A stretch of 64,000 nt of DNA, taken from Cupriavidus necator. Lineage in GTDB: Bacteria > Pseudomonadota > Gammaproteobacteria > Burkholderiales > Burkholderiaceae. The DNA lies in the NCBI GenBank assembly GCA_022041995.1, contig CP074386.1, forward strand, positions 248,001 to 312,000, in the 5' to 3' direction. The position numbers were made by a program, and so were the translations under genes. The notes beneath the pieces are model-generated. The model did no database searches, was not told the origin of the DNA, and saw only the letters and a program-made list of their open reading frames with translations. Shown piece by piece: positions 50,382 through 59,544 of the stretch (within the stretch, counting starts at the first letter, position 1; every line of letters begins with the position of its first letter).

Positions 50382-51255
50382 GCCTGGCCGGCGCGGCGCG
50401 CACTGGTACGCGACAGCGCCGCCCAGTCGAGATGGCCTTCACCGTACGCCAGGCTCTCGATGTGGGTATCGCGTAATGCGCTAGCCAAAGGCAACGGCAC
50501 GTTCGCCCGCTCTGCCGCTTCCAGCACCAGCCTTACATCCTTCAGGCCCAGCGCCAGCCTGAAGCCGGCCGGCTCGAAGCGTTCCTGGGCGATGGCTGCC
50601 CCATAGCCCTGGTAAACCGGCGCGGCAAAGATCGTCGACGTGACCAAATCCAGGAATCCGGCCTTCTCTGCGCCGTAGCCCTGCACGAGCGCCGCCGCCT
50701 CGCCCATGGTGCCGATAGCGCTGGCGATCATGAAGTTCACGGCCAGCTTGACCGCATTCGCCTGCTCCGGGCGGCCCCCAAATTCCAGGTCTTTTGCCCG
50801 AGTACATCAAACAGCGGTCTCACCTGCGCCAGTGCCTCGGGTTCTCCCGCCGCAAGAATATTGAGCTTGCCGGCTTCGGCAACATTGACCCGGCCGAGCA
50901 CCGGCGCAGCGATGTAGCCGATGTCCATTTGGCGATGCAATTCAGCTAGTTCGGCGGCCATGGCCACTGACACCGTGGCCATGTTGACGTGAATCGCACC
51001 GGGCTTGAGCGCCGCCAACGCCTGTGTGTCGATTACGGCAGCGCGCGTGGCGGCATCGTCGGCGAGCATCGAGATCAGCACCTCAGCGCCTGCGGATGCT
51101 TCTCGTGGACTCGCGGCCACCGTGGCACCGAGCGCGGCCAGCTTCGCCGCGGGGGCCGGAGAGCGGTTCCACGCCGATACCGGGTAGCCCGCCTTGAGCA
51201 GGTTGACAGCCATCGGCAGTCCCATCGTGCCGAGTCCGAGAAATGCGATGTTCAT
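50378..51255 (-). pseudogene. NAD-binding 3-hydroxyisobutyrate/6-phosphogluconate-type dehydrogenase, frameshifted
   Basis: ATG 51255 (MNIAFLGLGTMGLPMAVNLL) has the GxGxxG Rossmann motif, then ADDAATRAAVIDTQALAALK and the family's YIAAPVLGRVNVAEAGKLNI. Near 50780 a run of G/C bases lacks one base and the reading moves to EQANAVKLAVNFMIASAIGT and LDLVTSTIFAAPVYQGYG, ending at 50378. The intact protein would be about 292 residues, normal for the family. The substrate is unknown. Downstream of the TetR gene, probably controlled by it. Confidence 0.82.
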
Positions 51256-51275
51256 AAAGACACTCCATTTTTAAT

Positions 51276-51302
51276 GGAAACGTTTGTTTCCAAAATTGGA
51301 AA
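51276..51302. promoter_or_regulatory. Overlapping palindromes, candidate TetR operator
   Basis: GGAAACGTTTGTTTCC (51276-51291, perfect 6-bp arms) overlaps TTTCCAAAATTGGAAA (51287-51302, 7-bp arms) in the 51-bp gap between the TetR gene and the dehydrogenase. Related half-sites (CCATATTGGAAA, CCCAATATA) occur at 51927-51955 before the TetR start, which suggests autoregulation plus control of the operon. Confidence 0.5.
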
Positions 51303-51306
51303 AAAA

Positions 51307-51918
51307 TCAGGTCAGTGCGTTCAGCGCGGTATCGACCACGGACTGCATGGCCGTACGGCTGCGACCGGTCTTGCCGATCACTCGCATGCCTTGGACCAGG
51401 CACATCAGCATGCGCGCACTGGCCTCACGATCAACATGAAGCGGAATCGAACCGTCTTCCTGACCCTGCCGGATCAGATCGGCCAGCAGGGCCTCATTGA
51501 GCTCGAGCGCCGAGGCAATGTACCGGGCCATGTCCGGTTCAAAGGTCGAAAGCTCCGCCGCACTACCCACGACCAGGCAGCCCTGCCTGCCTTGAGCTCC
51601 CTGCGAAGATTCGACATAGAAGCCCAGTGCGTTGCGCAGGCGCTGCAAGCCGCTGCCACCCTGGCCAATGGCTTGCCGCATCTTCTCGACGCGTTGTGCG
51701 CGATAGTGGTCGAACGAGGCCAGGAAGATGGCCTGTTTGTCCTTGAATGCCTTGTAGAGGCTGCCCTGCGCCAGCCGCGTGGCCTGGGTGAGGTCAGCGA
51801 TGGAGGTCCCGTGATAACCTCGCTCGCTGAATACGCGCACGGCCCTGTCCAGCGCCTGATCCAGATCAAACTCTCTTGGCCGGCCGCGGCTACGGGGAGT
51901 CTGCTGATTCGCAGCCAT
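51307..51918 (-). CDS. TetR/AcrR-family transcriptional regulator
   Basis: 203 residues from ATG 51918 (MAANQQTPRSRGRPREFDLD). The start is preferred because the conserved RGRPREFD precedes the HTH (ERGYHGTSIADLTQATRLAQ, GSLYKAFKDKQAIFLASFDH). The C-terminal ligand domain ends VDTALNALT. It is first in a co-directional set with the dehydrogenase and MFS fragment. The ligand is not predictable. Confidence 0.9.
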   Translation of the reverse strand: MAANQQTPRSRGRPREFDLDQALDRAVRVFSERGYHGTSIADLTQATRLAQGSLYKAFKDKQAIFLASFDHYRAQRVEKMRQAIGQGGSGLQRLRNALGFYVESSQGAQGRQGCLVVGSAAELSTFEPDMARYIASALELNEALLADLIRQGQEDGSIPLHVDREASARMLMCLVQGMRVIGKTGRSRTAMQSVVDTALNALT

Positions 51919-52258
51919 ATCTACAATCCATATTGGAAATGATTGATCCCAATATAGCATGGAACCGCGCTGACAGGGGGCTCCGTTTAAGAAACCGGTG
52001 GTCGCAGCGGCCTGAACCTCCCGGCCTGAAGTTTCCGGTCCTGCTGCCACACGTAGTCGCCCGTCAGGTTGATGTGCTCCCAGCCCAGTGGCGACAGATA
52101 CGGCAGCAGTGCCATATCCGGCGGCGCACCGCGCGGGCTCATCGCCTGGACAGCCCGCTCGAGGTAAACGGTATATGCGCAAGTCAGTAACGAATTTCTG
52201 ATACTCGCAGGCTGTGTTACAGAGGACGCCCTCTCAACACATCAGGAGTATCTTGGCG

Positions 52259-52868
52259 ATGACCGCAAGACGAACGACCATCCGGCAACTGCCGCTGACC
52301 GAGGTCGTTGACCGCGACACACCCGGCGCGACGCCGGTCAGTATCACCACCCCGAGGGCGGCACCATCTATCACACGGCCCCGCTCGCAGACCCCGACAC
52401 CGGCAGGCGACACGGGGCCCGCCCGAAGTGGATTGCAGGCACCTTCCCTCTCTATCCTGTTGTCCGGCTCGCTGACGGCGCGCCGTGGGCTGAGGCGAAC
52501 CTCTGGCTCATCGATATGATGGAGTCGAAGTCGTCGCCCAACATGCTGACGTTCGCCAGCATCGCGGACGACCTGGTGGCATTCCGTCGTTATCTGGATG
52601 ACGAGGGCGTCGACTGGCTGACGTTCCCCGCGAACAAGCGGCAACGTCCGACCTACCGCTACAGCGCCTCGATAAGGCTGGCCGTGCAGGCAGGCGAACC
52701 GTCCCTTGGCGTTGCCAGGCGGCGTATGGGCGCCGTGGTGCGCTTCTATCCGAAGCCGGCTTCAGGCCCGCGAACGCGCCGTGGGTCGAATCTGGCCGTT
52801 TCATCGAGGTCAGGGTGCCCGGCGTCAAATGGAATGAACGCCCCACCTACCAGGATGCGGGACGCTAA
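52259..52868 (+). pseudogene. Tyrosine recombinase/integrase, N-terminal part with several frameshifts
   Basis: ATG 52259 after AGGAG opens MTARRTTIRQLPLTEVVDRD. Near 52335 the reading changes frame to QYHHPEGGTIYHTAPLADPD, PKWIAGTFPLYPVVRLADG, FASIADDLVAFRRYLDDEGV and RQRPTYRYSASIRLAVQAGE, the SAM-like core-binding domain of integrases. Near 52745 it changes again to EAGFRPANAPWVESGRFIEV and ends DAGR at 52868. The catalytic half is absent. Not obviously the partner of the C-terminal piece at 3-470. Confidence 0.6.
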
Positions 52869-52949
52869 ATGAGCGGTTCCTCACAGTCCGACGCCATCAA
52901 AGTGGCCAAAATGAGGAAGTTCATTGAGTTCTTCACCGGAGGGTTCGAA

Positions 52950-52994
52950 ATGAAGCGTACGACGGTCGGGGTGGACATCGCGAAGAATGTCTTC
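52950..52994 (+). pseudogene. IS110 transposase copy D, exon 1 (15 codons)
   Basis: ATG 52950 after GGAGGG encodes MKRTTVGVDIAKNVF, the first beta-strand of the RuvC-like fold with catalytic Asp. The group II intron starts at the next base (GTGCGACC). After splicing, VF would join QLHWVDADTG at 55190 without frame change. Confidence 0.88.
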
Positions 52995-53604
52995 GTGCGA
53001 CCTGCAAGTCGCCTGAATTTCTGTTTCACAGGAGAACGTATGGCCTGACGAAACCGGTTGTTCCATCAACCGTTCCCTACCCAGACATGCGGAGCCGGTA
53101 ACAGCTCGGTGTGAAGCTCTGGGGACAACGTAGCCGCCGGATAACCGGTACGCCCAGCCGCGAGGCGAAGCGGAATCTGCCAGCACGAAGGCGGAGAGGA
53201 GCAAGGGATGAGTGGGTACGACCAACATATGTGAACTTCTGATAAACGTCGTGATCTTTGACAAGCCAAACGTGCTGACAGGCTTGAACCAAAACGGTAT
53301 GCGGTGAGGAGTGGTCTTCGAAGACTGGACCACCATGGACAACCAGCCGCCGGCGAAGAGGAAGGGTCCGCCCCGCTCGGAGATTCATGCGGAACAGGGT
53401 AAGCCCATCATGCTGCCGGTGACGGCAGGCGAACCGTAAGGAACGCTGTTGGCACGGTGGGTAAAGGAATGCGGAGAAAGCGAACGCCCGGCTGTAATGG
53501 CCGGGATACGGGCTGCAACATTGCCCGACACGAAAGTGGGCAGACTTCCGCAGGGTCATTCATGGCGAGAGAACTTTGACCAACCGTTATACGAGGGAAA
53601 GCAG

Positions 53605-55103
53605 ATGACGGCGTACGATGCGAAAGTGTCGGGAGCTGGTGCGTCCTCGCACGCTGCACAGATGTGGGATCAGGCGAACTGGCCGCACATTGAGGCAGAG
53701 GTGAAACGGCTTCAGGTGCGTATCGCCAAGGTGGTCCGGGAAGGCCGATGGGGCAAGGTGAAAGCCTTGCAACGTCTGCTGACCCGCTCGCATAGCGGCA
53801 AGATGTTGGCCGTGAAGCGTGTGACGGAAAATCGCGGTAAGAGGACGCCGGGGTGGATGGCAGGATATGGCCGTCCCCGGCGGCCAGATGGAACGGAATG
53901 GTGTCGCTACGTCATCGCGGCTATCGGGCGATGCCGCTGCGGCGGGTTTACATTCCCAAGAGTAACGGCAAGAAGCGTCCGTTAGGAATTCCTTGTATGC
54001 GGTGCCGGGCGATGCAGGCTTTATGGAAGCTCGCTCTGGAACCCGTCGCGGAGACTCTGGCGGATGCCAATTCCTACGGCTTTCGGTCCGGACGCTCGAC
54101 CGCCGATGCCATCGAGCAGTGCTTCAACGTTCTGGCTAAGCGTGCCTCGCCAGAATGGGTTCTGGAGGGTGACATTCGAGGCTGTTTCGACAACTTCAGT
54201 CATTCCTGGTTCCTGGAGAACGTACCGATGGATAAGGGGGTTCTGCGAAAGTGGCTTCAGGCCGGATATATCGATGAGGGAACTCTGTTCGAGTCGCGGG
54301 CGGGTACACCCCAAGGGGGAGTTATCTCGCCCGTCATCGCGAATATGGCGCTGGATGGGCTTGAAGCGGCAGTCCATGCAAGTGTGGGAACATCCAAACT
54401 TGCTCGCAGCAAGGCTCAGCTCAACGTCGTCCGTTATGCCGATGACTTTGTGGTGACTGGCGTGTCGAGAGATGTGCTGGAATCCCGGGTGCTTCCCGCG
54501 GTCAGGCAGTTTATGGCCGCCCGAGGTCTGGAACTCTCGGAAGAGAAGACCAGGATCACCAACATAGCGGAGGGTTTCGATTTCCTTGGCCAAAACGTGC
54601 GCAAGTACGGCGGCAAACTGCTGATCAAGCCAGCGAAGAAAAGTATCAAATCGCTGCTCGACAAGGTCAGGGAAGTCATCAAGGGCAACGCGAGTGTCAC
54701 CCAAGAGGCGTTGATCCGTAGGCTGAACCCGATCATTCGGGGTTGGACTATGTATCATCGCCACGTCGTGGCAAAAGCGACCTTCTCAACGATCGACTCG
54801 CACATCTGGCACCTGCTCTGGAAGTGGGCAAGACGTAGGCACCCCACGAAAGGAGCCCGGTGGGTCAGGAAACGTTACTTCCGGTGTGACGGACATCGGT
54901 CCTGGGATTTTGCAACGAAGGGTTCGACCGAGGATGACACCTGCGGCCTGCAACTCTTCCGCGCAGCGACGGCCGCCATCCAGCGCCACGTCAAAATCCG
55001 GGGACTGGCTAATCCGTTTGATCCGGCATGGGACATCTACCTTGCCCGCCGTCGAACCGCGAAACGTTCCGCCGGGCTGTCCGGTGCCACCCAGTGGCGC
55101 TGA
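53605..55103 (+). pseudogene. ltrA: Group II intron-encoded reverse transcriptase/maturase, frameshifted
   Basis: ATG 53605 (MTAYDAKVSGAGASSHAAQM) follows GAGGG. RT0 region MWDQANWPHIEAEVKRLQVR; near 53851 the GGGG run lacks one base (RGKRTPG then VDGRIWP), after which the frame runs on: RVYIPKSNGKKRPLGIPCMR (RT1-2), SYGFRSGRSTADAIEQC, GDIRGCFDNFSHSWFLENV (RT3), GTPQGGVISPVIANMALDGL (RT4), NVVRYADDFVVTGVSRDVL with YADD (RT5), and the maturase X domain (TMYHRHVVAKATFSTIDSHI, WARRRHPTKGARWVRKRYFR). About 500 residues in total. Confidence 0.88.
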
Positions 55104-55114
55104 AGGAATGGCTT

Positions 55115-55148
55115 GAGCCGGATGCGGGGCGACCTGCACGTCCGGTTC
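55115..55148 (+). ncRNA. Group II intron domain V
   Basis: A 34-nt hairpin begins GAGCCGGATGCGGGGCGACC and closes with GTCCGGTTC, the most conserved catalytic piece of group II introns. Domain VI follows (GGCGGCGGCGCAGTAATGCG) with a candidate bulged A before the 3' splice site at 55189. Confidence 0.9.
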
Positions 55149-55189
55149 TGAGGGGGCGGCGGCGCAGTAATGCGTCGCTGCTACCCGAC

Positions 55190-55808
55190 CAGCTTCACTG
55201 GGTGGATGCTGACACAGGTGAAATCATAAACAAGCAACTGAAGCGCGCCGTGTTCCTCGAACATTTTGCGAATCGCGAACCCTGTTTGATTGGTATGGAG
55301 GCCTGTGGCGGTGCCCAGCACTGGGCACGGCGATTGATCGAGATGGGCCATCAGGTCAAGCTGATGCCGGCGAAGTTCGTCAAGGCTTTCGTGATCGGCA
55401 ACAAGAATGACCCGGCGGATGCGCGTGCGATCTGGATGGCCACACAGATGCCGAGCAAGGCCGTCGCAGTGAAGACCGAAGCGCAGCAGGCCGTACTGGC
55501 GCTGCATCGCTTGCGGCAACAGAAGGTCAAGTTCCGAACGATGCAGATGAACAGTCTGCGGGGGTTGCTATCCGAATACGGCGAGGTGATGGCCAAGAGC
55601 CGCGCCGCACTGGACAAGGCGATCCCCGGGGTGCTGGCAAGGCTCGCGGAGCGTCTGCCAGCGATGCTGATCGAATCGTTACGCGAGCAATGGAATGACC
55701 TTGAGCGCCTTGACAAGCAAATCGCCGAGATTGAGCGGCATTTGCAAACGTGGATGAAAGAAGACAAGGCATGCAAGGCAATTGCCGCGATTCCGGGCGT
55801 TGGCTTGC
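55190..55808 (+). pseudogene. IS110 transposase copy D, exon 2 first part
   Basis: Continues QLHWVDADTGEIINKQLKRA, MEACGGAQHWARRLIEMGHQ, NKNDPADARAIWMATQMPSK (the conserved D of the RuvC part), then the coiled linker, and breaks off at AIPGVGL inside the C-terminal domain at the CTTGC duplication flanking the nested transposon. Confidence 0.88.
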
Positions 55809-55987
55809 TGTTACGTCGCGCTCAATTTGAGGTCCAACAGGGTGAGTTTGTCTCGCGTACGTTGAGAACGATTTCACGAACATCCCCGCGAACATCGCGA
55901 GACGCCGCGGGCATGAGATAGGCCGGTACTCCTCTGCTATCGTGAGACGGTTACCACACCCTCCACGAACACAGAACAGCCCGGCCT

Positions 55988-56521
55988 ATGCTTCGGATCG
56001 TACATGCCTTTGTCTCGCTCGAACAGCATCTTCGCGCCATCGTCACCACGCCTAAGTCCTATCATCCCGGCCGCTGCCCACATTGCGGTCGCACCTGCCT
56101 GTGGGCACACGGCTTCTATGCACGCAAGGCTGATCGCAGTGAGGGCGGTACCCTCAATTCCGTGCCCGTGCCACGCTATTGTTGTGCCGCTTGCCGGCGT
56201 ACCTGTTCTCGCTTGCCGCTGTGCATCTGTCCGCTGCGCTGGTACGGCTGGGCGCTGCAGCAGCTCGTGTTTGCCCTGATCTTCGTCGGGATGTCGCTGC
56301 GCTTCACCGCCGCCGTGGCCGGCGTCGATCGCCGCACCGTCCGGCGCTGGTGGGGCTGGCTCCTGCGTCGCAGTGACAACTTTGCCTTTGCCCTGCGAAG
56401 CCGCTTCCCAGAACTGGGCCGCACCGCCGATACCGCCGCATTTTGGTGCGCCTGCCTCGCCCTCATGCCGCTATGCCAAGCGATGGCCTGGCTCGACCTG
56501 GACGGCCTTGATGTCCCGTGA
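55988..56521 (+). CDS. Zinc-binding accessory protein of the transposon
   Basis: 177 residues from ATG 55988 (MLRIVHAFVSLEQHLRAIVT). Two Cys pairs, CPHCGRTCLWAHGFYARKAD and YCCAACRRTCSRLPLCICP, suggest a zinc ribbon. Downstream, SLRFTAAVAGVDRRTVRRWW looks like a helix-turn-helix. It is the first gene of the element and on the transposase strand. The remnant element at 558-3009 has an analogous protein with different sequence. A role in end recognition or target choice is speculation. Confidence 0.6.
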   Translation: MLRIVHAFVSLEQHLRAIVTTPKSYHPGRCPHCGRTCLWAHGFYARKADRSEGGTLNSVPVPRYCCAACRRTCSRLPLCICPLRWYGWALQQLVFALIFVGMSLRFTAAVAGVDRRTVRRWWGWLLRRSDNFAFALRSRFPELGRTADTAAFWCACLALMPLCQAMAWLDLDGLDVP

Positions 56522-56651
56522 TCGCATGATGGCAACACTGCGCGCGACACCCCTTCCGGCACGGTAACGGGCACCCCACACAGTCTGCCCACTGCCGCCG
56601 GCCCGATATTGGTCGTTTCATGACGTCTCGTTCAACTTCAACGTAGACTTC

Positions 56652-57974
56652 ATGAACAACATCGATCCCGTGGCCCTGTTCCGGTTGTCCGTGCTCGGTC
56701 CCATCGTGAGCCGTGAGCGGCTCGAGCGCGGCGAGCTGCAGCTGCTGCTGCGTCAGCTCGCCCTTCAGGAGTACGCCATCCCCGGCTCGCGCCGCCGCCA
56801 CATCGGCGAGCGCACCCTGCAGACCTGGTACTACGCCTGGCGGCGCGAGGGTGTCGCGGGCCTGGCCAGCCGGCCCCGTGCCGACACCGGCCGCTCGAAG
56901 CTGCCCGAGGCCGTGCAGGCCGCCGTACTGGCTGCCAAACGCGAGAACCCGCAACGCTCCATACGCCAGATCCGGCTGCTGCTCGAGTCCGCCGGGGTGG
57001 TGGCGCGCGGAACGCTCTCGCGTTGCGCCGTGCATCGCCTGCTCAAGGTTCACGGCCTCTCGCGCATCGTCGGCCCCGCCGTCGTTCCCCAGGAGAAGCG
57101 CAGCTTCGTGGCCGAGTATGCCGGCTCCATCTGGTACGGCGATGTCATGCATGGCCCAATGTTCTCGTTCGGCGGGGCACGCCGCAAGACCTATCTCGTA
57201 TCGCTGTTCGATGATGCCTCGCGCCTGGTTGCGCACAGCGCATTCTGCCTGTCCGAGACGGCGTTGGAGATCGAAGGCGTTCTCAAGCAGGCACTGCTGC
57301 GCCGGGGTATCCCGCGCATGATCGTCGTCGACAACGGTTCGGCCTATCGCGCCGCAAGCCTGCAGACCATCTGCGCAGACCTGGACATTCGCCTGGTGCA
57401 CTGTCAGCCGTACCAGCCCACGAGTAAGGGCAAGCTCGAACGCTGGCACCGCACCGTGCGCGATCAGTTCCTCGCGGAGCTCGATGCCACCCACATCCGC
57501 GACCTGGCCGACCTCAACTCCCGGCTGTGGGCCTGGGTCGAGCAGGTCTATCATCGCGAGCCCCACAGCTCGCTGGGCAAGGATGTCTCGCCGCTCGCGC
57601 GCTACCAGCAGGACCTGCCGCGCATCCGCGCACTCGGCTCTCTTGCCCCGAAGCTCGATGAACTGTTCCTGCATCGCGTCGAACGCCATGTGCGCCGTGA
57701 TGGCACCGTCTCGTACGATGGCCGCGTCTTCGAGGTCCCCTACGAACTCAGCGGCCAGCGGGTCGTGCTCGTCGTCGATCCCCACGCCGGCACCGTGCTC
57801 CGCGTCCAGAACAGCGCCGGCCAACCGCTGGGCGCCGCCACCCCGCTCGATGCCGTCGCCAACAGCCGACGACGACGCAGCAAGCCGCCAATTGAACCCA
57901 CGACCGCTGCCCCTGTGCCCGGCCCCAACCTCATCGAACTCACCCATCAACATCACTACCGCCAGGAGGGTTGA
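56652..57974 (+). CDS. rve-domain (DDE) transposase of the nested transposon
   Basis: 440 residues from ATG 56652 (MNNIDPVALFRLSVLGPIVS). Two helix-turn-helix regions (RTLQTWYYAWRREGVAGLAS and SIRQIRLLLESAGVVARGTL), then the retroviral integrase-type core: SIWYGDVMHGPMFSFGGARR (D), MIVVDNGSAYRAASLQTICA (D), YQPTSKGKLERWHRTVRDQF (E), and a Mu-type beta-barrel C-terminus (VERHVRRDGTVSYDGRVFEV). Intact. Its stop is 3 bases before the ATPase start. Confidence 0.92.
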   Translation: MNNIDPVALFRLSVLGPIVSRERLERGELQLLLRQLALQEYAIPGSRRRHIGERTLQTWYYAWRREGVAGLASRPRADTGRSKLPEAVQAAVLAAKRENPQRSIRQIRLLLESAGVVARGTLSRCAVHRLLKVHGLSRIVGPAVVPQEKRSFVAEYAGSIWYGDVMHGPMFSFGGARRKTYLVSLFDDASRLVAHSAFCLSETALEIEGVLKQALLRRGIPRMIVVDNGSAYRAASLQTICADLDIRLVHCQPYQPTSKGKLERWHRTVRDQFLAELDATHIRDLADLNSRLWAWVEQVYHREPHSSLGKDVSPLARYQQDLPRIRALGSLAPKLDELFLHRVERHVRRDGTVSYDGRVFEVPYELSGQRVVLVVDPHAGTVLRVQNSAGQPLGAATPLDAVANSRRRRSKPPIEPTTAAPVPGPNLIELTHQHHYRQEG

Positions 57975-57977
57975 CCT

Positions 57978-58772
57978 ATGTACCGTCAACACTTCGGCCT
58001 GCGCTGCGCCCCGCTGGACACCGACTGTATCGAACTGTGGGACGACGGCGCGCTCGCCAGTCTGTCCGAACGCTTCCAGTGGCTGCTCGACAGCCCTGGC
58101 ATCGGCCTCTTGACCGGTGAGCCCGGCGTAGGCAAGACCGCCGTACTACGCCATCTCACGCGCAACCTCAACCCGCATCGCTACCAGACCATCTACCTGG
58201 CCGAGACCGAGTTCGGCCGCGTTGACCTGTACCGGTCACTGGCCCGCTCGCTCGGGCTCGAACCCAGCCATCGCCGCGCCGATCTCTGGCGCGACATCAA
58301 GGCGCGCATCACCGAACTTGCTAATGGCAAACAGGTTCTGCCCCTATGGATAATCGATGAGGCGCAGAACCTGCCTCCCGAGTTTTTCCGCGACTTCCCC
58401 TCATTCCTGAACTTCGCCTTCGACGCCCGTCATCTCATCACCGTCTGGCTCGTTGGCCACCCGGAGCTGGCCTCAATGCTTGAACGCAACGTCTACGCCG
58501 CACTTTACAGCCGCATCCAGACCCGCGCGCAACTTCAACCCGTCACCGAGCATGCCCGCTTCGCCCAGCTCATCTCGCACGCACTCAAGACCGCCGGCTG
58601 CAACCACACGCTGCTCTCAGAGACCGGGCTCGAGCTGTTGCGCCAAGCCTCGCGTGGCTTGCCCCGCAACGCCGGACGCATCCTGCGCACCGCCATGCAG
58701 CTGGCCGTGCCCAAGGGGCTGAACCATCTGCCTGACGAACTGCTGCAGCAGGCCATCGGGGAAATGCGATGA
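57978..58772 (+). CDS. ExeA/TniB-like AAA+ ATPase of the nested transposon
   Basis: 264 residues (MYRQHFGLRCAPLDTDCIEL). Walker A is LTGEPGVGKTAVLRHLTRNL, Walker B LPLWIIDEAQNLPPEFFRD, then sensor-like TVWLVGHPELASMLERN and the C-terminal helical lid. In Tn7/Tn5053/Mu-type systems such ATPases choose the target and activate the transposase. Intact and tightly spaced after the transposase gene. Confidence 0.9.
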   Translation: MYRQHFGLRCAPLDTDCIELWDDGALASLSERFQWLLDSPGIGLLTGEPGVGKTAVLRHLTRNLNPHRYQTIYLAETEFGRVDLYRSLARSLGLEPSHRRADLWRDIKARITELANGKQVLPLWIIDEAQNLPPEFFRDFPSFLNFAFDARHLITVWLVGHPELASMLERNVYAALYSRIQTRAQLQPVTEHARFAQLISHALKTAGCNHTLLSETGLELLRQASRGLPRNAGRILRTAMQLAVPKGLNHLPDELLQQAIGEMR

Positions 58773-58999
58773 GAACCCCGCACGCCTCAATCCGCGAATC
58801 CATCATGTACATGTTCACTCGCAGCACCGGCGCTGCCGATCCGAAACTCTCCGACGAAACCGCCTTCGTCATCCAGCTTATCCTCGACGACCTATGGCTG
58901 TGGTTCAACACCGTCTATGGCGAACAGGCCCGTCGCTACCGCCCGCCGCCCGATCTCCAAGAGCCCGACGGCGGCGATCTGCCTGACGATCCATTCTGA
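58769..58999 (+). CDS. Small protein of the nested transposon
   Basis: 76 residues (MRTPHASIRESIMYMFTRST) ending PDLQEPDGGDLPDDPF. The ATG overlaps the ATPase stop by 4 bases (ATGA), so it is likely translated with it. It is acidic at the C-terminus and has one hydrophobic helix (DETAFVIQLILDDLWLWFNT). Function unknown. Confidence 0.55.
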   Translation: MRTPHASIRESIMYMFTRSTGAADPKLSDETAFVIQLILDDLWLWFNTVYGEQARRYRPPPDLQEPDGGDLPDDPF

Positions 59000-59188
59000 A
59001 CATCGGCCCCGGCTTCCACCGGGGCCGCTTCGCTTGGGCCGCACCGATACCGGCTTCCAGGCGATCCAACATGTCTCGCGCTCTACGGCAGTGAATCTCT
59101 TGTGCAAAAAGCGCGAGACATCCGCCCCTGTCTCATGCCAAATATCTCGCGACGCCAACTCTCATTCAGCCCGCAACGGAACACTTGC

Positions 59189-59544
59189 TAACAGCGACGG
59201 CCACTGTTGCGAGCATGGGTCACGCGAAGGCGTTCAAGTCCGGGCGCGAGTTTGCCGCCTGGCTCGGTCTCGTACCCAAGCAGACTGGTACCGGCGGGAA
59301 GGTCCAGCTACTGGGAATTAGCCGGCGCGGCGACACGTATGTGCGCACGCTCCTGATCCATGGCGCGCGCAGCGTGCTCTTCCACGCGAAGCATGCCGGA
59401 ACGTGGGCGGAGCAAATGCAGAAACGACGACCTGCGAACGTGGTCACCGTAGCACTTGCCAACAAGATGGCTCGAACTATCTGGGCCGTCCTCGCGCATG
59501 ACAGGCCATACAAGCAGGATCACGTGAGCACACGACCGACTTGA
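59189..59544 (+). pseudogene. IS110 transposase copy D, exon 2 second part
   Basis: After the CTTGC duplication the frame resumes LTATATVASMGHAKAFKSGR, FAAWLGLVPKQTGTGGK, GISRRGDTYVRTLLIHGARS and ends YKQDHVSTRPT. It completes the C-terminal domain begun at 55190, so the gene was whole before the transposon came in. Confidence 0.9.

Larger units (their letters stand above)
52995..55189 (+). mobile_element. Group II intron inserted in IS110 copy D
   Basis: The 5' end GTGCGACCTGCAAGTCGCC matches the GUGYG start of group II introns; the 3' end is CTACCCGAC after domains V and VI. A reverse transcriptase/maturase is encoded inside. The boundaries are fixed by the IS110 reading frame on both sides. 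A second copy of the intron occupies the same site in the IS110 at 61749-62723, so this is site-specific retrohoming into IS110 genes, or co-duplication. Confidence 0.92.
55809..59183 (+). mobile_element. Complete Mu/Tn7-like transposon with ExeA-type ATPase, nested in IS110
   Basis: 3375 bp with TG...CA ends (left TGTTACGTCGCGCTCAATTT, right complement TGTTCCGTTGCGGGCTGAAT) and a 5-bp target duplication CTTGC at 55804-55808 and 59184-59188. Several TCTCGCG motifs in both orientations lie inside each end (55849-55910 and 59069-59155), as in transposons with multiple transposase-binding repeats. It carries four genes on one strand. The layout resembles Tn5053/Tn7-related elements, but I know no exact named match. 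Confidence 0.88.

Noticed and set aside
56463..57992. A 509-codon minus-strand frame over the nested transposon
   Set aside because: Shadow of the transposase gene, which has complete DDE motifs, a start and operon spacing.
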